This document shows positions 1 through 6,673 of a stretch of 13,009 bases of DNA, piece by piece; the stretch's first letter is position 1, and the number at the start of each line of letters is the position of its first letter. The stretch spans positions 1-13,009 of the forward strand of contig JAHWKO010000069.1 in assembly GCA_019347855.1 (NCBI GenBank), in the 5' to 3' direction. The notes under the pieces are model-generated. The model did not search any database. It was not told where the DNA came from and worked only from the letters and a program-made list of their open reading frames with translations. The translations under genes and the position numbers were made by a program. This DNA is from Actinomycetota bacterium (GTDB lineage Bacteria; Actinomycetota; Nitriliruptoria; Nitriliruptorales; JAHWKO01).

Positions 1-26
1 CCGTCCACGTGACCGGCCGGAACGCC

Positions 27-56
27 CGGAACAGACCCGGTCGTGGGCTGGTTCCC
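27..56. promoter_or_regulatory. SigR/SigH-like promoter dyad, copy 1
   Basis: CGGAAC (27-32), then 18 bases, then GTTCCC (51-56). On the + strand this fits the actinobacterial thiol-stress ECF consensus GGAAY-N18-GTT. The same bases read on the - strand give GGGAAC-N18-GTT. The + strand -10 would start transcripts at about 59-62, essentially at the ATG at 62, so that message would be leaderless. What lies to the left on the - strand is outside the window. The same dyad recurs four more times here. Promoter activity is inferred from consensus and position. Confidence 0.6.
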
Positions 57-61
57 TGGAC

Positions 62-238
62 ATGAGGGAACTCCTGCTGCCGCGGACGGATGCGGGCGTG
101 GCCATCCAGGTCGTCGTAGCTGTGGTGTTCTTCGTGATGTTGTTCGTGCTGACCCGTGACCGACGTGACCTGCGGTTCCTTGTGGGGGCGGCGGCGTTCG
201 TCACGTTCGCGGCCTTCGGCTTGCGGGCAGCCCACTGA
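62..238 (+). CDS. Small two-helix membrane protein of unknown function
   Basis: A 58-residue protein starting with MRELLLPRT. Two hydrophobic stretches (about residues 12-30 and 39-54) are separated by a short basic loop, TRDRRDLR, so a two-pass inner-membrane hairpin is likely. No Shine-Dalgarno sequence precedes the ATG. Instead the -10 element of promoter dyad copy 1 ends only a few bases upstream, which suits leaderless translation, common in actinobacteria. Codon use is strongly GC-biased at third positions, as in the neighbours, which supports it being real. No family is recognised. It ends 21 bases before the convergent AhpD-like gene. Its control by a stress-type promoter suggests an envelope role, but this is only inferred. 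Confidence 0.6.
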   Translation: MRELLLPRTDAGVAIQVVVAVVFFVMLFVLTRDRRDLRFLVGAAAFVTFAAFGLRAAH

Positions 239-259
239 AGGCGGTCGGGTCGGTTCCCG

Positions 260-814
260 TCAGTCCTCGTCGAGTCCGGGGGCGAGCGGGAGGTCGATCC
301 CGGTGCCGGTCAGGTGGTTGAAGTAGTTGGTCACGATCGCGCGGATCGTGTCCGCGAACGCTTCGAGGATCTCCACGTCCGACCAACCTGCATCGGTCGC
401 GGCCTGCCAGGTCCGGTCGTCGACGTAGCCGTTGTTGGCGGCGATCTCCCGGGAGACGTCGAGCAGTGCCGACAGCCTGTCGTCGAACTCGGCTTCTCGC
501 CCCCCACGGATCGCGACGGTCTGGTCCTCGTCGAACCCGGCCCGCTTGCAACCGACCGTGTACGCCGACTGGCAGTAGCCGCAGTCGTTGACCGCGGAGA
601 CCGCGAGGTGGATCGCCTTGCGGGTTGCGGTGTCCAGGGAGGTCTGGGCGCCGATGGCCTTCTCGGCGGACTCGTACAGGTCGATCACCGCGGGGGCGTG
701 CGCCATCTCGCCGTGGATGTTCAAGACCTTGCCGTGTTTCTCCTTCAGTCCTTCCAGCAGATCCCGGCTCGCCTGAGGTGCGTCGTCGACGGTGTGGACG
801 GGTACGCGTGGCAT
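260..814 (-). CDS. Carboxymuconolactone decarboxylase / AhpD-like family protein
   Basis: A 184-residue protein. The start at 814 (MPRVPVHTV) has a strong GGAGGA ribosome site just upstream, so the longer upstream reading was rejected. The body is the all-helical AhpD/CMD fold, with the redox signature NDCGYCQSAY at residues 76-85 (C78 and C81). In AhpD the CxxC cysteines act as a peroxidase-linked disulfide and a His four residues after the second Cys serves as proton relay. Here that place is Tyr85. The protein therefore probably keeps CxxC redox chemistry but not the standard relay. Related proteins are usually annotated as alkylhydroperoxidase-like. It is divergent from the GH15 gene across a 202-base gap holding promoter dyad copy 2. 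The exact substrate is unknown. Confidence 0.85.
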   Translation of the reverse strand: MPRVPVHTVDDAPQASRDLLEGLKEKHGKVLNIHGEMAHAPAVIDLYESAEKAIGAQTSLDTATRKAIHLAVSAVNDCGYCQSAYTVGCKRAGFDEDQTVAIRGGREAEFDDRLSALLDVSREIAANNGYVDDRTWQAATDAGWSDVEILEAFADTIRAIVTNYFNHLTGTGIDLPLAPGLDED

Positions 815-954
815 GTCGGTTCCTCCGTGTGGGCGTCGTGTCGCGTGGCGGGGTCTCGCGCATGCCAACACGCGGCCCGCCGTATCCCTTCCGTCGACCT
901 GGACGGACGTCGGGCATCTGCCGGTCACAGGGCACACCCTGGAGGCTGGCGGGG

Positions 955-984
955 AGGAATGCCTGTCGGCTTCCGCCGGTTCCC
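955..984. promoter_or_regulatory. SigR/SigH-like promoter dyad, copy 2
   Basis: AGGAAT (955-960), 18 bases, GTTCCC (979-984). The + strand reading GGAAT-N18-GTT is an exact match to the SigR consensus and would start transcripts near 990, about 27 bases before the GH15 gene at 1017. The - strand reading is GGGAAC-N18-ATT. It has one mismatch in the -10 and would serve the AhpD-like gene with a long leader of about 135 bases, so it is the weaker direction. Apart from this dyad I see nothing else in the intergenic region 815-1016. Confidence 0.65.
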
Positions 985-1016
985 GGACCGGACCAGCCAG
1001 CGACCGAGGAGAGCGG

Positions 1017-2849
1017 ATGTCCGACCGGCCGATCGCTGACCACGCGCTGTTGAGCGATTGCCAGTCGGCGGCGTTGGTGGACCGTGACGGGTCGGTGGAG
1101 TGGTTGTGCTTCCCGCGCTTCGATAGTCCGTCGGTGTTCGCGAGGCTGCTGGATGACAGCGATGGTGGGCACTTCTCGGTGCGTCCGATCGGCGATGCGG
1201 AGGTGACCCGCCGGTACGTCGACGGGTCGATGGTGCTGGTGACGAGGTTCCAGACGACCGATGGGGTGCTGGAACTGACGGATGCGTTGGCGATGGCCGA
1301 GGGTGTCCGTGGCCACGACCTCGGGGATGGGTCGCCGCACGTGCTGTTGCGTCGTGCGGCGTGTACCGAGGGGCGGGTCGACCTGTCGGTGTCGTTCGCG
1401 CCGCGTTACGAGTACGGGTTGACGACCCCGTTGGTGCGTGAGGTTGATGCAGGCGTGATCGCCCGAGGCGGGCCGGTGACGTTGCGTCTCTCGAGCGACG
1501 TGCCGCTGGTCGTCGAGGGTCCGGTGGTGCACGCGACGGTGAGCTTGTCGGCACGCGAGAGCGCGTCGTTCGCGGTGTCGTACGGCTCGAGCTGGCAACC
1601 CCCTGCCGAGCCCTGGAGCCCGGCGCAGGTGGCCGACCGCTTGGACGACACGGTCGCCGCCTGGCGATCCTGGAGGGAGCAGCACCAGCGCTACGAAGGT
1701 CCGTACGCCGACCTCGTGGAGCACTCGGGTCGGGTGCTGCAGGCGTTGACGTTCCAGCCGACCGGAGCGGTGGTCGCGGCTCCTACGACTTCCCTTCCAG
1801 AGGTCGTAGGAGGCGGACGCAACTGGGATTATCGGTACGCCTGGGTGCGTGACGCGAGCCTGGCGCTGGATGCGTTGTGGGTTGCGGCCTGTCCTGATGA
1901 GTCGCGGGCGTTCCTCGACTACCTCACGACGGCGGCTAGCTCGGTGTACCGGCGCCGGGAGCTGCAGATCATGTTCGGGGTGGGTGGGGAGCGTGACCTG
2001 TCCGAGCGTCAGTTGGGCCATCTCTCAGGCTGGCGGAACAGCAGCCCGGTACGGGTCGGCAACGGTGCCTGGCAGCAGAAGCAGCTGGACGTGTACGGCG
2101 AGCTACTCGCCGCGGTCCACCGGTTGCGGCATCAGTTGGGCGAGCTCGATGACCAGGAACGACGGTTCCTGATCACGCTGGCGGACACGGCCGCCGAGGT
2201 CTGGACCGAGACCGATCAGGGGATCTGGGAGGTCCGCGGCGAGCCCCGTCATTACGTGTACTCGAAGCTGATGTGCTGGGTCGCGCTGGACCGCGCGATC
2301 GACCTCGCCGAGCAACTGGACGCTGGCGACCGGGTCGAGGCCTGGAAGCGGATCCGAGGCGAGATACGCGGGGCGATCCTCGACCGCGGGTGGAGCGACG
2401 ACGTCGGCGCGTTCACCCAGGCGTTCGAGACGACCGCCCTCGACGCGTCCAACCTGGTGATCCCCATCGTCGGGTTCCTCCCCGCGAACGATCCTCGGGT
2501 GCTGGCCACGATCGACGCGACCGCCGAGCGGCTGACCGACGAGCGCGGGCTGGTCTACCGCTACCGCGCTCACGACGGTCTGCCCGGGGAGGAGGGCACC
2601 TTCCTACTGTGCACCTTCTGGCTCGCCGAGGCTCACGCCCGCTCGGGCAAGACCGATCGGGCTCGGGAGGTCTTCGAACGTGCCGCCGGGTTCGTCAACG
2701 ACGTCGGGTTGCTGGCCGAGGAGGTCGCCCCGGACACCGGCGAGCTGATCGGCAACTTCCCGCAGGCCTTCAGCCACATCGGCCTGATCAACGCCGCGTG
2801 GGCGATCGACCAGACCGAACAGGGCACTGGCCGCGACCGCCCGGAATAG
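1017..2849 (+). CDS. GH15 family glycoside hydrolase (glucoamylase/trehalase type)
   Basis: A 610-residue cytoplasmic enzyme, the usual length for the actinobacterial GH15 group. The start at 1017 has GAGGAG six bases upstream and gives the standard N-terminus of this group (IADHALLSDCQSAALVDRDG). Order: an N-terminal beta-sandwich domain to about residue 240, then the (alpha/alpha)6 barrel. Recognisable blocks are GGRNWDYRYAWVRDA at 266-280 (substrate pocket), GIWEVRG with E405 (likely general acid), EEGTF at 525-529 (likely general base) and NFPQAFSHIGLINAAW near the end. The catalytic roles are assigned from the family pattern and were not checked by alignment. The family hydrolyses alpha-glucosidic bonds; several actinobacterial members are trehalases, so trehalose or maltodextrin is the likely substrate. 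There is no signal peptide. It is preceded by promoter dyad copy 2, and its last codons contain copy 3. Confidence 0.92.
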   Translation: MSDRPIADHALLSDCQSAALVDRDGSVEWLCFPRFDSPSVFARLLDDSDGGHFSVRPIGDAEVTRRYVDGSMVLVTRFQTTDGVLELTDALAMAEGVRGHDLGDGSPHVLLRRAACTEGRVDLSVSFAPRYEYGLTTPLVREVDAGVIARGGPVTLRLSSDVPLVVEGPVVHATVSLSARESASFAVSYGSSWQPPAEPWSPAQVADRLDDTVAAWRSWREQHQRYEGPYADLVEHSGRVLQALTFQPTGAVVAAPTTSLPEVVGGGRNWDYRYAWVRDASLALDALWVAACPDESRAFLDYLTTAASSVYRRRELQIMFGVGGERDLSERQLGHLSGWRNSSPVRVGNGAWQQKQLDVYGELLAAVHRLRHQLGELDDQERRFLITLADTAAEVWTETDQGIWEVRGEPRHYVYSKLMCWVALDRAIDLAEQLDAGDRVEAWKRIRGEIRGAILDRGWSDDVGAFTQAFETTALDASNLVIPIVGFLPANDPRVLATIDATAERLTDERGLVYRYRAHDGLPGEEGTFLLCTFWLAEAHARSGKTDRAREVFERAAGFVNDVGLLAEEVAPDTGELIGNFPQAFSHIGLINAAWAIDQTEQGTGRDRPE

Positions 2850-2872
2850 CTCCGGCCGCGTCGGGGGTTCCC
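2842..2872 (+). promoter_or_regulatory. SigR/SigH-like promoter, copy 3 (N19 spacing)
   Basis: CGGAAT (2842-2847) overlaps the last codons of the GH15 gene. After 19 bases comes GTTCCC (2867-2872). This is the only copy in a tandem rather than divergent setting. It lies about 40 bases before the membrane protein start at 2910, so the membrane protein and DUF3179 pair probably have their own promoter besides read-through. Spacing of 18-19 is accepted for SigR-type promoters. Confidence 0.5.
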
Positions 2873-2909
2873 GCCACGCAGAGGAACCGGACCGACAGAG
2901 GGGATGCAC

Positions 2910-3422
2910 ATGGGCACGTCCACGAGGAACACGACCGTTGAGCGAGGCGGCATGTCGACGCGGAGCGCGGTGGCCCGAGGCGTGCTCGGCGGGCTGGTGG
3001 CTGGGACCGTCTTCATCGCGGTCAACGCGTGGTTCGCATCGTCGGTGGGGAACCCGGCGAACGGACCGCTGATGATGATCTCGACTATCCTGCAGGGTGA
3101 GGAGGCCATGGCGTCAGGCACGGCCAACCCGGCGTTGGGCGCGGTGATCCACACGGTGCTCTCGGTCGGGTTCGGCCTGGTGTTCGCCTCAATCGCCGCG
3201 CGGCTTCGGGGGAACGGGGCACGGGCGCTGGCAGGGACCGTGTACGGGGCGTTGCTGTACGTGGTCAACTTCCTGATCATCTCGCCCCTCGTGTTCCCGA
3301 TCTTCGGCAACGCCAACCAGCCGTTCGAGTTCGTCGCGCACATCGCCTTCGGGACGGTGTTGAGCTTCGCCTTCTACGAGTCGACGGGCGAGACGCGCTC
3401 GCTGACCGCACAGACGGCCTGA
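2910..3422 (+). CDS. Four-helix integral membrane protein of unknown function
   Basis: A 170-residue protein. The ATG at 2910 was chosen because AGAGGGG lies six bases upstream; an ATG at 2904 is directly against that site, and one at 2952 is a weaker alternative. Four hydrophobic segments are seen: about residues 20-45 (ending NAWFASSVG), 77-99, 105-133 (with LLYVVNFLIISPLVFPIFG) and 139-158. The extension before the first helix is short and basic. It resembles small uncharacterised four-pass membrane proteins, but I cannot assign a family with confidence. It ends three bases before the DUF3179 lipoprotein, so the two are almost certainly one transcript acting at the membrane. Confidence 0.8.
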   Translation: MGTSTRNTTVERGGMSTRSAVARGVLGGLVAGTVFIAVNAWFASSVGNPANGPLMMISTILQGEEAMASGTANPALGAVIHTVLSVGFGLVFASIAARLRGNGARALAGTVYGALLYVVNFLIISPLVFPIFGNANQPFEFVAHIAFGTVLSFAFYESTGETRSLTAQTA

Positions 3423-3425
3423 CCG

Positions 3426-4682
3426 ATGCGTGGAGCGGTCGCCGCCCTCGCCCTCGGGGCGCTGATGGCGGCCGCCTGCGGGGGGACCGGCGGCACGTCC
3501 TCCTCTCCGGGGGCCGGGTCGACAGCGTCCGACGCGGCGCCCCCCGGCACGTGCCCCGAGGGGACGCTGCTGCACGGCGGCGAAGCGCCGATCGAGGAGT
3601 CCACCGGCGACCCGGATGCGCAGTTCCCGTGGTTGCGTGACGATCCGGTCGTGGCCGAGGGGTTCGACGACGACGAGATCATCTCCGGGGGGCCGCCTCC
3701 TGACGGGATCGAGCCGATCGAGCGTCCGTGCTTCGAAGAGGTCGACGCCGCGGGGGAGTGGTTGGAACCGCAGAGCCCCGTGTTGGACATCGAGGTCGAC
3801 GGCGACCGGCGCGCCTACCCGCTGGCGATCATGACCCAGCACGAGATCGCCAACGATGTGATCGGTGGCCAGCCGGTCGTGGTGACGTACTGCCCGCTGT
3901 GCAACTCCGGGCTGGCGTTCCACCGGGAGGTCGACGGGCAGGTCCTGGATTTCGGCACCAGCGGGATGTTGTACCGGTCGAACCTGGTGATGTACGACCG
4001 GCAGCACAAGAACCTGTGGGTGCAGTTCACCGGCCGTGCGGTGGTCGGCGAACGCTGGGTTGGTACGGAGCTGGAGCGCATCCCCACCGCGCTCGTGTCC
4101 TTCGAGGAGTTCGCCGAGGCGTCACCCGACGGGATGGTGCTGTCGCCGGCGACCAACCCGGACCGTGACTACGGCCGCAACCCGTACCCGGGCTACGAGA
4201 ACCGGGCGTCGGACTTCCTGTTCGAGGGCCCGACCGACGACCGGCTGCCGCCGAACACCCGCGTGGCCGGGGTGGCCGGACCCGATGGTCAGGATCCGAA
4301 GGCGATCCCACTGGAACGGTTGCGGGAGGACCACGTCGTGCACACGGATCTGGACGGTGAGCCGGTGGTGGTCTGGTGGGCCCCCGGGGCGTCCAGCGCC
4401 GTCGACGCGAACACGGTCGCGGGGGGCAAGGACGTCGGGCAGACCAGCGCGTTCCGACGTGACGGTGCGCACGGCTCCCAGCTGACGTTCCGTCCGTCAC
4501 CGGACGTCGAGGACCGGTTCGTCGACGAGGAGACCAGGTCGACGTGGAGCTTCGACGGTCGGGCGGTCGACGGGCCGCTACAGGGCACCCAGCTCGAACG
4601 CGTCGCGGTCGACGACACGTTCTGGTTCGTGTGGTTCGCGTTCCGCCCCGACACCACGGTGCTCGACGGTGGAGGTTCCTGA
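3426..4682 (+). CDS. DUF3179 domain lipoprotein
   Basis: A 418-residue protein with a short signal sequence and a lipobox LMAAAC (Cys18), so it is expected to be lipid-anchored outside the membrane. A Thr/Ser/Gly-rich linker follows. The core is DUF3179: YPLAIMTQHEIANDV at 131-145, then TYCPLCNSG at 154-162 with Cys156 and Cys159, and DFGTSGMLYRSNLVMYDR at 175-192. The conserved His139, Glu140 and the CPLC pair look like a metal or redox site, but the family has no established activity that I know of. No clear ribosome site is present. The start is three bases after the stop of the membrane protein, suggesting translational coupling. Its stop is two bases from the end of the convergent selenoprotein gene, with no room for a separate terminator. 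Confidence 0.9.
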   Translation: MRGAVAALALGALMAAACGGTGGTSSSPGAGSTASDAAPPGTCPEGTLLHGGEAPIEESTGDPDAQFPWLRDDPVVAEGFDDDEIISGGPPPDGIEPIERPCFEEVDAAGEWLEPQSPVLDIEVDGDRRAYPLAIMTQHEIANDVIGGQPVVVTYCPLCNSGLAFHREVDGQVLDFGTSGMLYRSNLVMYDRQHKNLWVQFTGRAVVGERWVGTELERIPTALVSFEEFAEASPDGMVLSPATNPDRDYGRNPYPGYENRASDFLFEGPTDDRLPPNTRVAGVAGPDGQDPKAIPLERLREDHVVHTDLDGEPVVVWWAPGASSAVDANTVAGGKDVGQTSAFRRDGAHGSQLTFRPSPDVEDRFVDEETRSTWSFDGRAVDGPLQGTQLERVAVDDTFWFVWFAFRPDTTVLDGGGS

Positions 4683-4684
4683 AC

Positions 4685-5401
4685 TCATCCGCGGTCGCTC
4701 CAGATCCGTTCGGCCTCGCGGAACTCGGCTAGCGAGCGGGGCCCGTTGCGTTGCTCGAGGTGCCGGTAGAACGCCTGCCGGTCGACCTCTCGGTGCTCGA
4801 GCTGCTCGGTGACGTACGGCGCCAGGGTGACGCCGGCGGTCCGCTCACCGCGGGTGTCGGTGTGACGGTCGACGAAGGCCTCGACGTTGGTCGCGCTGGT
4901 CCACTCGGCCTTGTAGACCAGTCGCCCGCCCCGTCCGACCACCCAGGTCATGTTGGGCATGGATCCGTACGCGCGGTGGGCGGTCCCGTCGAGGTCGTCG
5001 ACGAGGATCGGTCGGCTGATCCCGAACACGTCGCGCAGCTGGCCCGCGGCCGCCAACTTGTCGTCGAACGTGGCATGGGCGGGCACGTGCGCGCCAGGAT
5101 GGGCTTCACGGGTGTAGACGAACACCCACGACCCGGCGGTGTGCCGGCCCGCAGCTTCGTCGAGCAGAGGACCCTCCGCCGCGCAGTACGGTCAGGTGAA
5201 GGACCCGAACTCGAGCACCGCGTACGAGTCGGACCACAACGAGGACAGCGCGACCTGCTCGCCGTCGTCCAGACGCGTTAGCGCGGCATCCGGTGCGGCT
5301 TCGCCGACGTGGAGGTGGTCGGCGAACCCGGCGAACTCGGCCTGGTCTGCGCCGTCACGGACGTACGCATCGAAGTGCTCGTAGTTGTAGGTGTCCGTCA
5401 C
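4685..5401 (-). CDS. Deiodinase-like thioredoxin-fold selenoprotein (in-frame UGA = Sec70)
   Basis: Read through the TGA at 5194-5192, this is one 238-residue protein. Conventional translation splits it in two and deletes the active site. The GTG start at 5401 overlaps the stop of the preceding ZAS-2 gene (GTGA), with GGGGAG upstream. Order: a redoxin-like lead-in HVGEAAPDAALTRLDDGEQV (31-50), the strand AVLEFGSFT (61-69), then U70-P-Y-C73, the motif EAH (99-101), VDDLDGTAHRAYGSMPN (134-150), and a roughly 60-residue helical tail. FGSxTU and EAH are hallmarks of iodothyronine deiodinase-like proteins. U70 and C73 form a UxxC selenylsulfide motif. A SECIS-like hairpin follows the UGA. The likely role is a thiol/selenol redox enzyme rather than thyroid hormone deiodination. 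A sequencing error or pseudogene is the alternative, but the stop falls exactly on the family's Sec position. Confidence 0.85.
5163..5194 (-). promoter_or_regulatory. Bacterial SECIS element following Sec UGA
   Basis: Counting the U of UGA (5194) as 1, nucleotides 15-21 pair with 26-32 (GGCGGAG with CUCUGCU, including two G-U pairs), closing a GGUC loop at 22-25 (5173-5170). Bacterial SECIS elements are hairpins placed at this distance with G in the first loop positions. From memory, E. coli fdhF has the same GGUC loop at 22-25, whose G23 and U24 are bound by SelB. The bulged U17 of fdhF is absent here. The hairpin lies within the coding sequence (P71 to about D81). Confidence 0.75.
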
Positions 5402-5673
5402 GTCGCTCCCCGTTCGGTCAGCTCGGCAACCAGGCTCTCCAGTCGCGCCAGTTGGCTGTGGTCCACCTCGGTCCGCAGACGAGCCAGCGCCCGCTTCAGC
5501 AGACGGTAGTCGCCGGCATCCGTGCCGCATGTGGAACAGGCGTCGAGGTGGTCGGCGACCGCGATCGCGCCAACGGGGTGCAGCTCACCGTCGAGGTAGG
5601 ACTGCAGGACGCGCCGCACCTCCCGGCAACGATGCTGGCGTCCTCGTCGAGACCGACGGTCGCTCAGTGCCAC
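5398..5673 (-). CDS. ZAS-family zinc-binding anti-sigma-like protein (ZAS-2)
   Basis: A 91-residue protein. The GTG start at 5673 overlaps the end of the upstream membrane protein gene by ten bases and has GGAG eight bases upstream. The zinc motif is C16, H42, C46, C49 (HLDACSTC), the same spacing as in RsrA-type redox-sensing anti-sigma factors. Next comes SYLDGEL, then a helical C-terminus ending LVAELTERGAT. It is clearly a paralogue of ZAS-1 (6670-6942): the spacing of the four ligands and the YLDGEL and ELTE blocks match. Unlike ZAS-1 it has no adjacent sigma gene in its operon. It is translationally coupled to the selenoprotein instead. It could bind the same sigma factor, bind another, or serve as a redox partner of the selenoprotein. 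Confidence 0.85.
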   Translation of the reverse strand: MALSDRRSRRGRQHRCREVRRVLQSYLDGELHPVGAIAVADHLDACSTCGTDAGDYRLLKRALARLRTEVDHSQLARLESLVAELTERGAT

Positions 5674-5993
5674 GCCGCCCACTCCGCCCCGAAGGCGATC
5701 CCCACCGCGAAGGCGACGAACATCGCCACGGTCAACGATCCCACGACGGGATGGGTGCCGTGGCCGGAACGCGCCACCCCGACGTGGAAGGTCCCCGCGG
5801 CCGCGGCTACGAGAAGCCACCACACGACCCGAGCTGGGGTCGGCCAGCCCAGGGGGATCAGCGCCGACGACCAGCCGGGAGCGGGCGAGTTCGCCCACCC
5901 GCCGCCGAGGACCTCGAGTCCGACCGCCGCCAGCACGAACCCGGCGGCACCCAACGCCCACCAGGGCATCGGAGTGTTCTCGTCCCGGCTCAT
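5664..5993 (-). CDS. Three-helix membrane protein, first gene of selenoprotein operon
   Basis: A 109-residue protein starting MSRDENTPMPWW. Hydrophobic segments lie at about residues 11-31, 55-72 and 84-104. Trp is frequent, and the loops carry Gly/Pro and several His (HGTH near 78-81). No family is recognised. Long upstream extensions of this frame were rejected because they cross the divergent promoter region and show no membrane or domain pattern. The ribosome site before 5993 is weak (GGGG), and the predicted transcript start from promoter dyad copy 4 is only a few bases upstream, so translation may be near-leaderless. A later ATG (residue 9) is possible. It overlaps ZAS-2 by ten bases, so the two are made together. 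It may anchor the redox proteins at the membrane, which is inference. Confidence 0.7.
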   Translation of the reverse strand: MSRDENTPMPWWALGAAGFVLAAVGLEVLGGGWANSPAPGWSSALIPLGWPTPARVVWWLLVAAAAGTFHVGVARSGHGTHPVVGSLTVAMFVAFAVGIAFGAEWAAWH

Positions 5994-6001
5994 CACACCC
6001 C

Positions 6002-6031
6002 GGGAACCCGCTGCCACGTGCCGTTGTTCCC
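6002..6031. promoter_or_regulatory. Symmetric bidirectional SigR/SigH-like promoter, copy 4
   Basis: GGGAAC (6002-6007), 18 bases, GTTCCC (6026-6031): a perfect dyad in which each -35 element is the reverse complement of the other strand's -10. The + strand reading would start the sigma factor/ZAS-1 operon near 6035, giving a leader of about 70 bases. The - strand reading would start the membrane protein/ZAS-2/selenoprotein operon near 5998, a few bases before its ATG. It fits the SigR-type consensus exactly in both directions, so autoregulation by the adjacent sigma factor is likely. An E-box-like CACGTG sits at 6015-6020, near the centre. Confidence 0.7.
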
Positions 6032-6106
6032 CGGGAGCGCGGAACGCGATCCACGACCTCGTCGGAGGAGTGGAATGCGGCGGACCGGTCGCGGGTTGCC
6101 TCATAC

Positions 6107-6673
6107 GTGGGAGCAGACACGGCTGAAACGACCGAGTCAGCGGAACGCGACGAGGCGTTCCGCGAGTACGTCGTGCCCGAACTGGAGATCCTGCTGCGGG
6201 TCGCCCGCAGGATGATGGGCGATACGCATACCGCCGAGGACATCGTGCAGGAGACCCTGCTGCGCGCCTACCGGGCGATCGACCGGTTCGACGGGCGTCA
6301 CCCACGGGCGTGGCTGCTGACGATCCTGCGCAACACCGCCAAGAACCACTGGCGGAAGCAGAAGAAGGTCTCGGACTTCTCCGAGGAGATCCTCGAGTCA
6401 ACCGCCGCCCCCGGCGCCGACGGCCGAACCGGACCGCAGGAGATCGTCCTCGACGAGATGCTCGACCCACCCGTGGCCAACGCGCTGCGGTCGCTGTCCG
6501 ACAGGTTCCGAGCGGTCGTCATCCTCGTCGACGTCGACGGGCTCACCTACCAGGAAGCGGCTGACACGCTCGACATCCCGATCGGAACCGTCATGAGTCG
6601 CCTGCACCGCGCCCGCAACCGCATGCGCGATCAGCTCCGCGAGGGGGGCTACCTGCCAGGAGGTGCATCGTGA
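6107..6673 (+). CDS. ECF sigma factor, SigR/SigH-like
   Basis: A 188-residue RNA polymerase sigma factor. Region 2 (about residues 20-86) contains AEDIVQETLLRAYRAIDRF and PRAWLLTILRNTAKNHWRKQKK, for core binding and -10 recognition. Region 4 (about 123-177) carries the helix-turn-helix GLTYQEAADTLDIPIGTVM, for the -35. There is no region 1.1 or 3, as expected for ECF factors. The partner gene encodes a zinc anti-sigma factor and overlaps the stop (GTGA), the arrangement of sigR-rsrA in Streptomyces and sigH-rshA in mycobacteria. The GTG start at 6107 lacks a clear ribosome site and is the least certain part. Promoter dyad copy 4 upstream and its repeats across the window are the natural candidates for its targets. 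Confidence 0.93.
   Translation: MGADTAETTESAERDEAFREYVVPELEILLRVARRMMGDTHTAEDIVQETLLRAYRAIDRFDGRHPRAWLLTILRNTAKNHWRKQKKVSDFSEEILESTAAPGADGRTGPQEIVLDEMLDPPVANALRSLSDRFRAVVILVDVDGLTYQEAADTLDIPIGTVMSRLHRARNRMRDQLREGGYLPGGAS

Noticed and set aside
201..2021. Long - strand ORF of 606 codons opposite the GH15 gene
   Set aside because: It is rich in Arg, His and Pro without any domain, typical of the antisense shadow of a GC-rich gene. Both true genes in the region have clear family motifs and ribosome sites.
2904..2909. ATG at 2904 as start of the membrane protein
   Set aside because: The AGAGGGG ribosome site directly abuts it; the ATG at 2910 has proper spacing.
5192..5530. Separate 112-residue ORF ending at TGA 5194-5192, and a separate ORF 4685-5125 starting MFVYTREAH
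   Set aside because: They are the two halves of the same deiodinase-like protein in one frame; the stop is better read as Sec, and the long N-terminal part before GTG 5401 overlaps ZAS-2.
6041..6063. GGAAC followed by CGTC as an ECF promoter for the sigma gene
   Set aside because: The spacing of 14 bases is too short for ECF promoters, and the dyad at 6002-6031 fits far better.
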